Shown here: positions 12,288 to 19,361 of the stretch, piece after piece | How positions within the stretch are numbered: position 1 is the first letter of the stretch | Layout of the letters: every line of letters starts with the position of its first letter | DNA from: Candidatus Nomurabacteria bacterium | GTDB lineage: Bacteria > Patescibacteriota > Minisyncoccia > Phycocordibacterales > UBA9973 | Reading direction: 5' to 3' | DNA: 34,295 nucleotides | Assembly (NCBI GenBank): GCA_023267375.1 | Contig: JAHFNJ010000011.1 | Coordinates: forward strand, 1-34,295 | Program-made: the position numbers and the translations under genes | Notes under the pieces: generated by a model | Seen by the model: only the letters and a program-made list of their open reading frames with translations | What the model was told of the DNA's origin: nothing | The model's database searches: none

Positions 12288-12794
12288 TTAATGGCCACCA
12301 CCTTTCTTCTTCTTTTTTTGAAAGCCTTGGATAAAGGCAATCGTAAGAATAAGTAGGATGAAGCTTAACCCTGGGATCAACCTCGGGTTTATGTAGCAAA
12401 GAGTAACGCAGATGGCGTATAGTGATAAAATAGTTTTGGTCCTATTTTCAAAACACCACTCACCAATCCTTCTGAAGAAGGGAGCAATATATAAACTCCA
12501 TAACTCTGGAATCGACACAGTACTCTTTCCGTGTTTGTTGCGGTATATCGCTACAATGAAGTAAACAATGAGGAACGCCAACACAACACATAAAACAGTA
12601 ATACCTATTATCTCTCCGGCTTCCCAGATTCCTGATAGGATCTCTGGATTATTTGCGCAGATAAGTACCAATGCAATGATGACGCTGATGACAACTCCAG
12701 CAGTAGTTGAAAGGATATCTTTTATCAGATCTCCAAAAAATGTAAGTACGGCGGACATAGCGCCATGGGAATGGGAAGAAGATTTCTTTGACAT
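12288..12794 (-). CDS. Small multi-pass membrane protein, unknown
   Basis: 168 residues. His/Ser-rich N-terminus (MSKKSSSHSHGAM), then hydrophobic segments at about 28-48, 60-88 and 120-158, a short amphipathic stretch with ELWSLYIAPFFRRIGEWCF, and a Lys/Gly/His tail (KKKKKGGGH). No family recognised. Its expression signals are excellent: a consensus TTGACA-18-TATAAT promoter (12878-12849) with a palindrome in the spacer suggests strong but regulated transcription. The His-rich termini could bind metal, which is speculation. Confidence 0.65.
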   Translation of the reverse strand: MSKKSSSHSHGAMSAVLTFFGDLIKDILSTTAGVVISVIIALVLICANNPEILSGIWEAGEIIGITVLCVVLAFLIVYFIVAIYRNKHGKSTVSIPELWSLYIAPFFRRIGEWCFENRTKTILSLYAICVTLCYINPRLIPGLSFILLILTIAFIQGFQKKKKKGGGH

Positions 12795-12848
12795 AATATT
12801 CCGGGTTTAGGTTAGACATTATTTTTATGTGAAGAATTTTACCCATAT

Positions 12849-12878
12849 ATTATAGCATAGAAATATGCTATTTGTCAA
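12849..12878 (-). promoter_or_regulatory. Consensus promoter with operator-like palindrome
   Basis: Minus strand perfect -35 TTGACA (12878-12873), 18-base spacer, perfect -10 TATAAT (12854-12849). ATAGCATA and TATGCTAT (12852-12871) form a perfect inverted repeat around GAAA inside the spacer and -10, the position expected for a repressor. Confidence 0.75.
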
Positions 12879-12912
12879 GCTGTCACTAGGGCTACAATAG
12901 CCTGATTTTGCA

Positions 12913-12953
12913 AAAGAAAAGCACCTTTGAAGTTATCGCAGGTGCTTTTTTTG
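12913..12953. terminator. Terminator after the 12986-14149 gene
   Basis: AAAGCACCT pairs with AGGTGCTTT, flanked by T-rich tracts on each strand. Confidence 0.8.
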
Positions 12954-12985
12954 TTTAAAAAATTAAATGAATGGAAAATTACTGC

Positions 12986-14149
12986 TTAATGCGTCATTTG
13001 GACAATGCCAGTACCACTTTCAAATGTAGTAGCAGTGCCTTTTGAGTTGCCCTGCATCATTGTTGGTGATGATGTCATTACCGTCGTTGCACCAGATTGT
13101 GCAGCACCGGTCATCTTTACATTGTTGTTCACAACGCCAGATGTTCCAGCTGTCATCCCTCCGGAATGTTGCATGGTTGTTACCAATGCTCCAGTTCCAT
13201 TTGTCATAGCCGCTGCATAGGTCATTCCTGTTGAAGGTGTTGTTGAGGAGTTCGTCCCTACAATCTTCACAACATTTCCCTGACTTTTTACAGTTCCAGA
13301 ATATGTTATTTGGGAAGTTGATGCAGTAGTAGCAGTAGTACTTACCATTTTGATGGGTTCAGTTTTGGCCGAACTCATCATCTTGGTTTGCTGAGGTTGC
13401 ATTGCCGGAGCACTTGAAGCAGTTGTTGTTACTCCTGTTGGAGTTGCTGCTGAAGCGCTCTGTCTTTGCATCCCAACACGTTGTTGGGTATTCGTATTCC
13501 CCAGATAATTTGAGGAATTCGAACTTCCATCATCACGGCGAGCATCGGTGTTTGAACCGCTACTTTGGCGTTGGCCATAATAGTAGGATCCATTTCCGTT
13601 GCTCCATTCATTGTTGTTCCATCCATTTGCGTAACTAACACCATTGTTTGAACCGGTGTAGTTACCATGGTAATTGTCGTACCATCCATACTGACTGTAC
13701 GGATTGCCTGCAGCATATTTGCCGAAGTAACAGTACTGCCAGAGATATGGATCATACAAATTGTATGTTGCAAACGAACTGCTATAACTGATGCCGACGC
13801 GGAAGCCAAAGAAATTGTCGGTATAGTTATAGTAAGAACCTGACATGTTATTCCAGTTGTAACCCAGTGCTGGGCTGTACTGTGGAAGTGGCGATGTGGT
13901 GCTTACGCTCGCTTGCGCTCCAACGTAACCATGGAATGCAGCCAACTGTGCTGTGTAGTTTGGACGTGAGTCATACCCAAGATAATAATTGTTTATGATG
14001 TCTGTCTTTACTTCAGCAGCTGTCTTAGTGGTGCTATCCTTTTTAGGATTGTAATATACGTCATCTTCCATATGTTTGGTTGATGAGCATGATGATGTCA
14101 ACAGTGCTATCGCTACTGTAAACATGACAAGAAGGTGTAATTTTCTCAT
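12986..14149 (-). CDS. Large low-complexity lipoprotein, unknown
   Basis: 387 residues. Signal peptide MRKLHLLVMFTVAIALLTSS followed by a lipobox Cys at residue 21 (LTSSC), so it should be lipidated and surface anchored. Next comes a short DDVYYNPKKD segment, then a Tyr/Asn/Gly-rich region (about 100-200) with NNYYLGYDSRPNY and many aromatic residues, then a Ser/Thr/Met/Gln-rich tail without obvious fold. The N-terminus resembles lipoproteins of Bacteroidota, which would imply transfer; this is an impression, not a search result. The promoter is pure consensus (14238-14209), so expression is likely high. Confidence 0.7.
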   Translation of the reverse strand: MRKLHLLVMFTVAIALLTSSCSSTKHMEDDVYYNPKKDSTTKTAAEVKTDIINNYYLGYDSRPNYTAQLAAFHGYVGAQASVSTTSPLPQYSPALGYNWNNMSGSYYNYTDNFFGFRVGISYSSSFATYNLYDPYLWQYCYFGKYAAGNPYSQYGWYDNYHGNYTGSNNGVSYANGWNNNEWSNGNGSYYYGQRQSSGSNTDARRDDGSSNSSNYLGNTNTQQRVGMQRQSASAATPTGVTTTASSAPAMQPQQTKMMSSAKTEPIKMVSTTATTASTSQITYSGTVKSQGNVVKIVGTNSSTTPSTGMTYAAAMTNGTGALVTTMQHSGGMTAGTSGVVNNNVKMTGAAQSGATTVMTSSPTMMQGNSKGTATTFESGTGIVQMTH

Positions 14150-14208
14150 AGCTATTTAATGTTTTCAATTGTTTTGCCCCCAGACTCGTTTCCAGAGGTT
14201 CTGGGACA

Positions 14209-14238
14209 ATTATAGCACATTTATATAGCACCTGTCAA
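14209..14238 (-). promoter_or_regulatory. Consensus promoter of the lipoprotein gene
   Basis: Minus strand TTGACA (14238-14233), 18-base spacer, TATAAT (14214-14209). A direct repeat GTGCTATA occurs twice across the spacer and -10. Confidence 0.75.
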
Positions 14239-14370
14239 GACATATAAGGCCTTAAAAATAGGGGTATTTTGGCACTTTTGGCTTGTTTTTCAAGAGAAAC
14301 GTGCTACTATAATGGAAGCCTTTTTATGCTGCAGGTCGTTATGTGACGGTTGTGGCGTGCTTGTTTTTGG

Positions 14371-14470
14371 GTTTCATTCCTCTGTCGGGGCGTAGTATAT
14401 CGGTAGTATATCTGTTTTGGGAACAGAAGGGCCGAGTTCGATTCTCGGCGCCCCGACAGAGGAATGAAAC
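14371..14470 (+). repeat. 15-base inverted repeat flanking tRNA-Pro
   Basis: GTTTCATTCCTCTGT (14371-14385) and ACAGAGGAATGAAAC (14456-14470) are perfect complements directly abutting the tRNA. The acceptor stem is thereby prolonged to about 22 continuous pairs in the precursor. Confidence 0.85.
14386..14456 (+). tRNA. tRNA-Pro (anticodon TGG)
   Basis: 71 nt. Acceptor CGGGGCG pairs with CGCCCCG; anticodon arm TCTGT-TTTGGGA-ACAGA gives TGG; T-arm CCGAGTTCGATTCTCGG; discriminator A; C at position 1 as in bacterial tRNA-Pro. A TATAAT lies upstream at about 14308. No encoded CCA. Confidence 0.94.
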
Positions 14471-14501
14471 AAAAGCAGGGGATTCCGTCTAGTAACGATA
14501 T

Positions 14502-14572
14502 GCGGGATTAGTTAAATGGTATAACTTCAGTTTTCCAAACTGATGTCGGGAGTTCGATTCTCCCATCCCGCA
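14502..14572 (+). tRNA. tRNA-Gly (anticodon TCC)
   Basis: 71 nt. Acceptor GCGGGAT pairs with ATCCCGC; anticodon arm TCAGT-TTTCCAA-ACTGA gives TCC; T-arm GGGAGTTCGATTCTCCC; discriminator A. It follows tRNA-Pro by 45 bases and is probably cotranscribed. No encoded CCA. Confidence 0.95.
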
Positions 14573-14657
14573 CACATGAAAAAAGCGCCATTATGGCGCT
14601 TTTTTCATGTGTGCGGGATGAGTAAAGCGCTTGAGCGCTTTACGTGGAGAATCGAAC
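14552..14657 (+). repeat. tRNA-Gly(TCC) 3' half and its antisense copy in the trailer
   Basis: 28-base arms 14564-14591 and 14593-14620 are perfect inverted repeats; the left arm includes the acceptor 3' strand of the tRNA. After a 25-base insert that is itself a hairpin (GTAAAGCGC/GCGCTTTAC), GGAGAATCGAAC (14646-14657) is the perfect complement of tRNA bases 14552-14563. The trailer therefore contains an antisense copy of the whole tRNA 3' strand, split by one hairpin. The AAAAAAGCGCC/GGCGCTTTTTT core also resembles a terminator. Confidence 0.8.
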
Positions 14658-14750
14658 GCCGGAGCGATATTTTGCCAGTAGGCAAAATCGCGAGGCGGTG
14701 CCCAGACCAAAGCGAGCGACGGCGAGCTTTGAGTCGCGGGCGATTCTCCC
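14646..14750 (+). repeat. Structured element between antisense and sense T-arm copies
   Basis: GGAGAATCG (14646-14654) and CGATTCTCC (14741-14749) enclose about 85 GC-rich bases holding a hairpin around TTTTGCC/GGCAAAA with loop AGTA (14665-14692) and an AAAGC/GCTTT hairpin. Confidence 0.65.
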
Positions 14751-14757
14751 AAGTTCA

Positions 14758-14789
14758 TCGAAAAGTACCTGGCTACGTGGTAGCCGATT
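14758..14789 (+). repeat. 32-base repeat, copy 2
   Basis: Identical in reverse complement to 10336-10367. It is followed by GATTTCCCCATCC, similar to the 3' end of tRNA-Gly(TCC) (GATTCTCCCATCC). Confidence 0.9.
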
Positions 14790-14808
14790 TCCCCATCCTA
14801 TATAAAAA

Positions 14809-14848
14809 AACAAAAGACCTACCTCGGTTAAGAGGTAAGTCTTTCTTT
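14809..14848 (-). terminator. Desaturase terminator
   Basis: AAAGAC.TACCTC pairs with GAGGTA.GTCTTT; T-run on the minus strand. Confidence 0.8.
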
Positions 14849-14868
14849 AAAAAATTAGTTGGCGGAAA

Positions 14869-15933
14869 TTATGCCGCAATTGCTAAATTCGCGTCAGATC
14901 TTCCCATGTTTCGCATGTGCCGATAGTGAGAAAGGAATGCCCCTCCCCAGTACTTGTAACTTTTGGATTTTATTCCATACAACGTACAGCCCTCCTGAAT
15001 TATTTTATTCAGGCCGCGGTAATGTCGTTCATGCACATGTGGCCAGAAATGATGCGACTGCTGCAGATGAAGTCCACCTAATGCTAACTCAAGAATAATG
15101 CTGTCTGCTCCAAAATTTGCAGTTGTCTCGATTTGGTGGATTCGATTGTTATTGTCGATGACTCCACTTTCGTCTGGAACTGGGTACGCAACATCTTCAC
15201 TCAAATGTGCCAATGGAAAGACAAAATTGAGCGTCAGTCCCAATCCAACATGCATACACAGAAAACCAAGTAGTGCGATTTTCCATTCCAGTAAATAAAA
15301 TGGAATGAAGAGATAGAGTAGGCAATACAGTGCTTTTCCTATCAACCACACAAAGTGTTCTCGCTGTGTCATCCCCGTGTTGCCCTTGAAGTATCTTCGG
15401 ATATCATTTACTAATATCACCAATGAAGAAATAGCATAGAGTGCATACATGTACCAGTGTTGATACTTATGAAACCATCGACGCTTTTGGCTTGGGCTTT
15501 GGCGTAAGAATGGCTCATTGTTTACATCATTGTCATGTCCATCTATGTTTGGATACGAATGATGTTCTTGGTTGTGGACGATATTCCATTGGAACATACT
15601 CCAGCCAACCAAGTCTGCGGTAAATGCTAATGTTTTATTTATCAGCGAATACGGCGAGTAGCTGCGGTGTGCTGCAGCATGCATTATGTTGAATCCTATG
15701 CCCCCCATCATTATTCCTCGTAGAAAGGAGAAAATGATTGCTGGCCACACTGCACTGACGAGTCCGCTTTTGTACACATACACAAACAGTATGACGATAA
15801 TGATCGACTTAATATGTGCTTGGGTATTAGCGAAACGTCCGCCGTTTAGAGCGATGTATGCATCGCCACGTTTTTTAATGTACGAAGCTGCTTCCGCATT
15901 CCGTAAATGGTTGAAAGTGATTTCTTTTTCCAT
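14869..15933 (-). CDS. Membrane fatty acid desaturase family protein
   Basis: 354 residues. The three His clusters of the di-iron membrane desaturases are present: HAAAH (85-89), HNQEHHSYPN (120-129) and QQSHHFWPHVHERHY (291-305), the last of the QxxHH type seen in acyl-lipid front-end desaturases. Hydrophobic segments at about 40-60, 65-90, 160-178 and 197-245 suit the four-helix topology. It would insert a double bond in a membrane acyl chain using O2 and an electron donor; no cytochrome b5 domain is fused. HQIETTANFGADS resembles the Bacteroidota branch. Such an enzyme is unexpected in an organism presumed to scavenge lipids, so lateral transfer is likely. A TATAAT lies 40 bases upstream. 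Confidence 0.88.
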   Translation of the reverse strand: MEKEITFNHLRNAEAASYIKKRGDAYIALNGGRFANTQAHIKSIIIVILFVYVYKSGLVSAVWPAIIFSFLRGIMMGGIGFNIMHAAAHRSYSPYSLINKTLAFTADLVGWSMFQWNIVHNQEHHSYPNIDGHDNDVNNEPFLRQSPSQKRRWFHKYQHWYMYALYAISSLVILVNDIRRYFKGNTGMTQREHFVWLIGKALYCLLYLFIPFYLLEWKIALLGFLCMHVGLGLTLNFVFPLAHLSEDVAYPVPDESGVIDNNNRIHQIETTANFGADSIILELALGGLHLQQSHHFWPHVHERHYRGLNKIIQEGCTLYGIKSKSYKYWGGAFLSHYRHMRNMGRSDANLAIAA

Positions 15934-16010
15934 AACAGTAGTTTTTTATTTTAAAATTAACAGTTTTGTCTAATTATAAGGTTTCCTGCTGGAAAAGATA
16001 GGTATACATA

Positions 16011-16041
16011 ATAAAACCCCTCCGTCGAGGAGGGGTTTTAT
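16011..16041 (-). terminator. HU gene terminator
   Basis: ATAAAACCCCTCC pairs with GGAGGGGTTTTAT around GTCGA. Confidence 0.9.
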
Positions 16042-16070
16042 GAGAACGTTTTAGATATTCTTCTCGCGCG

Positions 16071-16090
16071 ACCTGCCTGCCGGTAGGCAG
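16071..16090. repeat. CCTGCC/GGCAGG palindrome
   Basis: CCTGCCTGCCGGTAGGCAGG, a GC-rich palindrome just after the HU stop codon in an otherwise A/T-rich spacer. It resembles short dispersed palindromes; only this copy is in the window. Confidence 0.5.
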
Positions 16091-16099
16091 GGATGAATA

Positions 16100-16372
16100 T
16101 TACTTAACTGCATCCTTCAAAGCTTTTGCAGCGCGGAACTTAGGCACTTTCGTAGCCGCTACCTTTACTGCTTCACCTGTTTTTGGATTGCGAGCCATAC
16201 GTGCAGCACGCTGTTTTACTGAGAAGATACCAAGGCCTGCAATTGAAACTTCACCGCCTTTCTTCAAAGTGCTGACGATCGCATCAAGCAAACCAGCTAC
16301 GACTTCTTCTGCTTGCACTTTTGTGCCGCCGATTTTGCCGTGAACCCAATCAACCATATCTTGTTTATTCAT
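16100..16372 (-). CDS. HU family DNA-binding protein
   Basis: 90 residues from the ATG at 16372, the standard HU length. MNKQDMVDWVHGKIGGTKVQ forms the first helices, GLGIFSVKQRAARMARNPKT is the family signature leading into the DNA-binding arms, and PKFRAAKALKDAVK is the usual C-terminus. It wraps and bends DNA in the nucleoid. The frame is open upstream to 16441, but that extension lies in the leader between promoter (16472-16445) and start and is not HU-like. It is the only HU gene in the window. Confidence 0.95.
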   Translation of the reverse strand: MNKQDMVDWVHGKIGGTKVQAEEVVAGLLDAIVSTLKKGGEVSIAGLGIFSVKQRAARMARNPKTGEAVKVAATKVPKFRAAKALKDAVK

Positions 16373-16444
16373 ATTTATTAAAAAAATTGTGTTAGTGTTA
16401 ATGCTTCGACCATAGGCATTTAAGCCTTGTAAAACATACATTTA

Positions 16445-16472
16445 ATTATACTCCCCCTCAAAAACAACGCAA
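16445..16472 (-). promoter_or_regulatory. HU promoter
   Basis: Minus strand TTGCGT (16472-16467), 16-base spacer, perfect TATAAT (16450-16445). Confidence 0.65.
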
Positions 16473-16486
16473 TAGAACACGTTCGC

Positions 16487-16576
16487 CCTGCACTTTTGAC
16501 AAGCACGAAAATTTACTGTTGAAAATTTTCTCTGTTCGGCGCCGTCGCGCCTCCCAAGGCTTGTCAAAAGTGCAGG
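16487..16576 (+). repeat. 90-base structured palindromic element A
   Basis: Outer arms CCTGCACTTTTGACAAGC (16487-16504) and GCTTGTCAAAAGTGCAGG (16559-16576) are perfect over 18 pairs. Inside are an A/T hairpin (GAAAATTT/AAATTTTC) and a GC hairpin GGCGC-CGTC-GCGCC. The core resembles that of the element at 29390-29477. Confidence 0.75.
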
Positions 16577-16621
16577 TTTCACTCTAATGAGCAGAGCCTG
16601 CTACTAGATTTTGTACTAAAA

Positions 16622-16650
16622 TTGACGCTCCTCTTTTATTTTAGTATTGT
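16622..16650 (+). promoter_or_regulatory. Promoter of the agmatinase-family/DHS-like pair
   Basis: TTGACG (16622-16627), 17-base spacer, TATTGT (16645-16650); ATG 22 bases further. Confidence 0.6.
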
Positions 16651-16671
16651 GGTAAGGTATTTTTCTGTAAA

Positions 16672-17733
16672 ATGAAAAAACTTTCCTATAAAGAAGAGAA
16701 AATTAAACACTTTGATCCCTCAGGGATGGCGCTTCCTTCTGATAATATTTACGGATTGCCTTTTACTACGGCCGAATCTGACCTCGTTATCATTCCGGTG
16801 CCGTGGGAAGTGACTGTTTCGTACAAAAAGGGGACAGCACAAGCCCCAGATCGCGTACGCGAAGCAGCGATGCAGGTAGATTTGTACAATCCTGATGCGC
16901 CAGATCTATGGAAAATGGGTATTTCGCTTGAGCCAGTATCAAAAAAATGGGCATCGGCAAATAAAAAATTGCGTGCGAAGGCAGAAAAGTACCTTGATGC
17001 GCTTGCGGCTGGTGAAAATATAGACAAAAAACCACTATTGAAGAAAAATTTAGCAGAAATAAATGCTGAATGTCGAAAATTGCATACTTGGGTGAAGGAG
17101 GAAGTATTGCACTTCATTGAAGAAGGGAAAATGGTAGCGCTTTTAGGCGGCGAGCATTCGACAGCGCTTGGCATGATTGAAGCGCTTGCTGTGAAAAACA
17201 AAGAGTTTGGTATTCTCCAGATCGATGCGCATCATGATTTGCGCAATGCCTATGAAGGATTTACTTATTCGCATGCATCGATTATGTACAATGCACTCCA
17301 GTTGCCACAGGTGAAGAAGCTAACAGCAGTTGGGATTCGCGATTATGGCGAAAACGAAGCGAGTTTAGTGAAACATTCTCGTGGACGCATCAGTGCTTTT
17401 TATGATAAAGATATGGCGCGCGATATGAATGAGGGCGTGCAGTGGAAGAAAATCTGCAAAGATATCGTGGCGACCTTACCTGAGAAAGTATATATTAGTT
17501 TTGATATCGACGGTCTTGATCCCAAAAATTGTCCAAACACTGGCACGCCAGTTGTTGGTGGACTTGAATATGAACAAGCGCTTTATCTTATAGAAGCAGT
17601 CATCGATTCTGGTAAAAAAATAATCGGCTTTGATTTAAATGAAGTAGGGGATGGCGAATGGGATGCGAATGTTGGCGCGCGTCTACTCTATCGACTCTCC
17701 GCCCTTTTTGCGAAATCTGCTGGAAAAGTTTAG
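16672..17733 (+). CDS. Agmatinase/ureohydrolase family protein
   Basis: 353 residues of the arginase-agmatinase fold. The binuclear manganese site is complete: His162 in GGEHS, Asp185-x-His187-x-Asp189 in IDAHHDL, and Asp278-x-Asp280 in SFDIDGLDP. The N-terminal VIIPVPWEVTVSYKKGTAQAP block is family-like. Agmatinase releases urea from agmatine to give putrescine; other guanidino substrates are possible. About 50 residues (90-140) form a charged insertion. It is followed after nine bases by the DHS-like gene and is surely cotranscribed, which points to polyamine-type chemistry. No arginine decarboxylase is present in the window. Confidence 0.85.
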   Translation: MKKLSYKEEKIKHFDPSGMALPSDNIYGLPFTTAESDLVIIPVPWEVTVSYKKGTAQAPDRVREAAMQVDLYNPDAPDLWKMGISLEPVSKKWASANKKLRAKAEKYLDALAAGENIDKKPLLKKNLAEINAECRKLHTWVKEEVLHFIEEGKMVALLGGEHSTALGMIEALAVKNKEFGILQIDAHHDLRNAYEGFTYSHASIMYNALQLPQVKKLTAVGIRDYGENEASLVKHSRGRISAFYDKDMARDMNEGVQWKKICKDIVATLPEKVYISFDIDGLDPKNCPNTGTPVVGGLEYEQALYLIEAVIDSGKKIIGFDLNEVGDGEWDANVGARLLYRLSALFAKSAGKV

Positions 17734-17742
17734 AATACTTAG

Positions 17743-18867
17743 ATGTCACACGAAAAAATTGCAAAATTGAGTAAGGGTTTGAAGGAAAAGATTGTGCTCG
17801 GGGAGCGGATGTACCGTCCGAATTCAAAAACGCCGATTACGAATTGGTTGGTTGCTAATAAACGTCACTGTAACGGCGGGAAGACAATTGATGCCGGACT
17901 TTGGCTCAAGGAGCATACCGCAAAAGGCGGAAAAATATTCCTGACCATGTCAGGTGCTGGTTCATCGTTCCAGCAGGGTATTGTGATCAGTGATTTAATC
18001 CGCGCTGGCAAAATTGCTGCTATCTCTGTGACTGGTGCAAACATGGAGGAGAGCTTGTATCGTCTTGTGGCCAATGGCGACTATGCATACATTCCGGATT
18101 ATGTGGAACTGACACGTCACGAAGAAAAAGAACTTGATCGTGCTGGACTTCGCCGCATCACCGACACCTTTTTGCCTGAAGATGAATCAACACGTCTCAT
18201 TTTGCCACTTCTTGAAAAACTTTGGCGCGATGCGGAGGCGCAGGGGGAGTCACGATTGTGGCATGAATACTTCTTTGAGCTTTTTGAAAAGAAGCTACTC
18301 GACAAGATCTTGAAAGCAAAAAAGGCAGGAAAGCTCGAAGAGTGCTGGCTCTATCAAGCATGGAAGCACAACATTCCCGTGTATGTGCCAGGTTGGGAAG
18401 ATTCAACGATGGGAAATATTTTCACGTACTATACATATGATGGCGACCACAAGTTTCTTGGGAAATATAAACAAGCAAAACCAATCAGCGCTTCAGTGGT
18501 GAAACCAAACTATGCCTACATGCAGCACATTTCTGAATGGTACATGGATGTGACAAAAAAACATGGATTGGCATTCTTGCAGCTTGGCGGGGGAATCGCA
18601 GCAGATTTTCCAATCTGCGTTGTGCCCCACTTGAAGAAAGACTATCTTGCTGATGAGACTGAAGAGAAGCAGGACAAAATGATTCCACCATGGGCAGGCT
18701 TCATTGAAATCCATTCTTCACCAATGAGCTTCGGTTCGTACTCGGGCGCAGGTTTTAAAGAAAAAATCACCTGGAGCAAGCTCGCCACTGATGCCTTCGG
18801 CATTCAGATCTTCGGTGACTACACCGAGCATTTCCCCGATATCGCGGCCATCGTGTTAGGTAAGTAA
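17743..18867 (+). CDS. Deoxyhypusine synthase-like protein without the catalytic lysine
   Basis: 374 residues of the deoxyhypusine synthase family: NAD-binding type MSGAGSSFQQGIVISDLIRA (69-88), SVTGANMEES (95-104), and the C-terminal GSYSGAGFKEKITWSKL. In true DHS, GGG is followed by VVK with the Lys that forms the enzyme intermediate; here it reads LGGGIAADFPICVV (281-294), so that Lys is Ala287. Bacterial relatives act on putrescine (homospermidine) or have unknown function, and bacteria have no eIF5A. The gene is nine bases after the agmatinase-family gene, so putrescine from that enzyme is the natural candidate substrate. The family as a whole in bacteria looks laterally acquired. Confidence 0.85.
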   Translation: MSHEKIAKLSKGLKEKIVLGERMYRPNSKTPITNWLVANKRHCNGGKTIDAGLWLKEHTAKGGKIFLTMSGAGSSFQQGIVISDLIRAGKIAAISVTGANMEESLYRLVANGDYAYIPDYVELTRHEEKELDRAGLRRITDTFLPEDESTRLILPLLEKLWRDAEAQGESRLWHEYFFELFEKKLLDKILKAKKAGKLEECWLYQAWKHNIPVYVPGWEDSTMGNIFTYYTYDGDHKFLGKYKQAKPISASVVKPNYAYMQHISEWYMDVTKKHGLAFLQLGGGIAADFPICVVPHLKKDYLADETEEKQDKMIPPWAGFIEIHSSPMSFGSYSGAGFKEKITWSKLATDAFGIQIFGDYTEHFPDIAAIVLGK

Positions 18868-18902
18868 AATAAAACCCTCGAGTCCTCGAGGGTTTTATTT
18901 TA
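18867..18902. terminator. Terminator of the polyamine pair
   Basis: AATAAAACCCTCGAG pairs with CTCGAGGGTTTTATT around TC. Confidence 0.92.
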
Positions 18903-18964
18903 CTTGATAAAGCACACCCTTTCTGGTAGTTTAAGTAGAAATCAAACTATAAATCTATTTAGTC

Positions 18965-19297
18965 ATGGAAGCTACAGATAGACTTGCTATTTTAAATGGG
19001 AATGATCAGTCCCTACTTGTAAACCTTATCGGCTCAGAGCTTTCAGTGAGATATAAAATAAATTTCACTTATCGCAATAGAGATAATCAAAACTCTGTAT
19101 GTTGCGGGAAACATCCTACATGCAGTGGTTGCCACCTGATTGAAGTTGATCCAAATACCTCAATCATTATACGTGAAGTATCCACGAATGACGGTATTAG
19201 TTTTACTGTAACAATTGGTGATCGGGATCTCATCTTTAGTCTTAATCGCCTCAAGACAGAACTTAATCATTGGAAACATTTTGTTTTTAAAGATTGA
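18965..19297 (+). CDS. Small Cys/His-cluster protein, unknown
   Basis: 110 residues, soluble. The centre holds SVCCGKHPTCSGCHLIEV (about residues 44-61) with four Cys and two His, a plausible metal site. The rest is beta-rich (ELSVRYKINFTYR, SIIIREV, ISFTVTIGDRDLIFSL). No family recognised. It stands alone between two strong terminators, so expression is independent. A TATAAA lies 17 bases before the start, again giving a short leader. Confidence 0.6.
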   Translation: MEATDRLAILNGNDQSLLVNLIGSELSVRYKINFTYRNRDNQNSVCCGKHPTCSGCHLIEVDPNTSIIIREVSTNDGISFTVTIGDRDLIFSLNRLKTELNHWKHFVFKD

Positions 19298-19316
19298 TTA
19301 TTTCTGAGCACAATTT

Positions 19317-19357
19317 AAAAAGCCCTGTAACATTGAAATGTTACAGGGCTTTTTATT
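19317..19357. terminator. Very strong bidirectional terminator
   Basis: AAAAAGCCCTGTAACATT pairs with its full complement around GAA (19317-19357), between convergent genes. Confidence 0.93.
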
Positions 19358-19361
19358 TTTT

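Noticed and set aside
13429-13809. 126-codon ORF inside the lipoprotein gene in another frame
   Set aside because: Met/Thr-rich by-product of the repetitive codons of the real gene on the same strand.
16373-16441. Extension of HU upstream of MNKQDMV
   Set aside because: Lies between promoter and the canonical start; HU proteins are about 90 residues.
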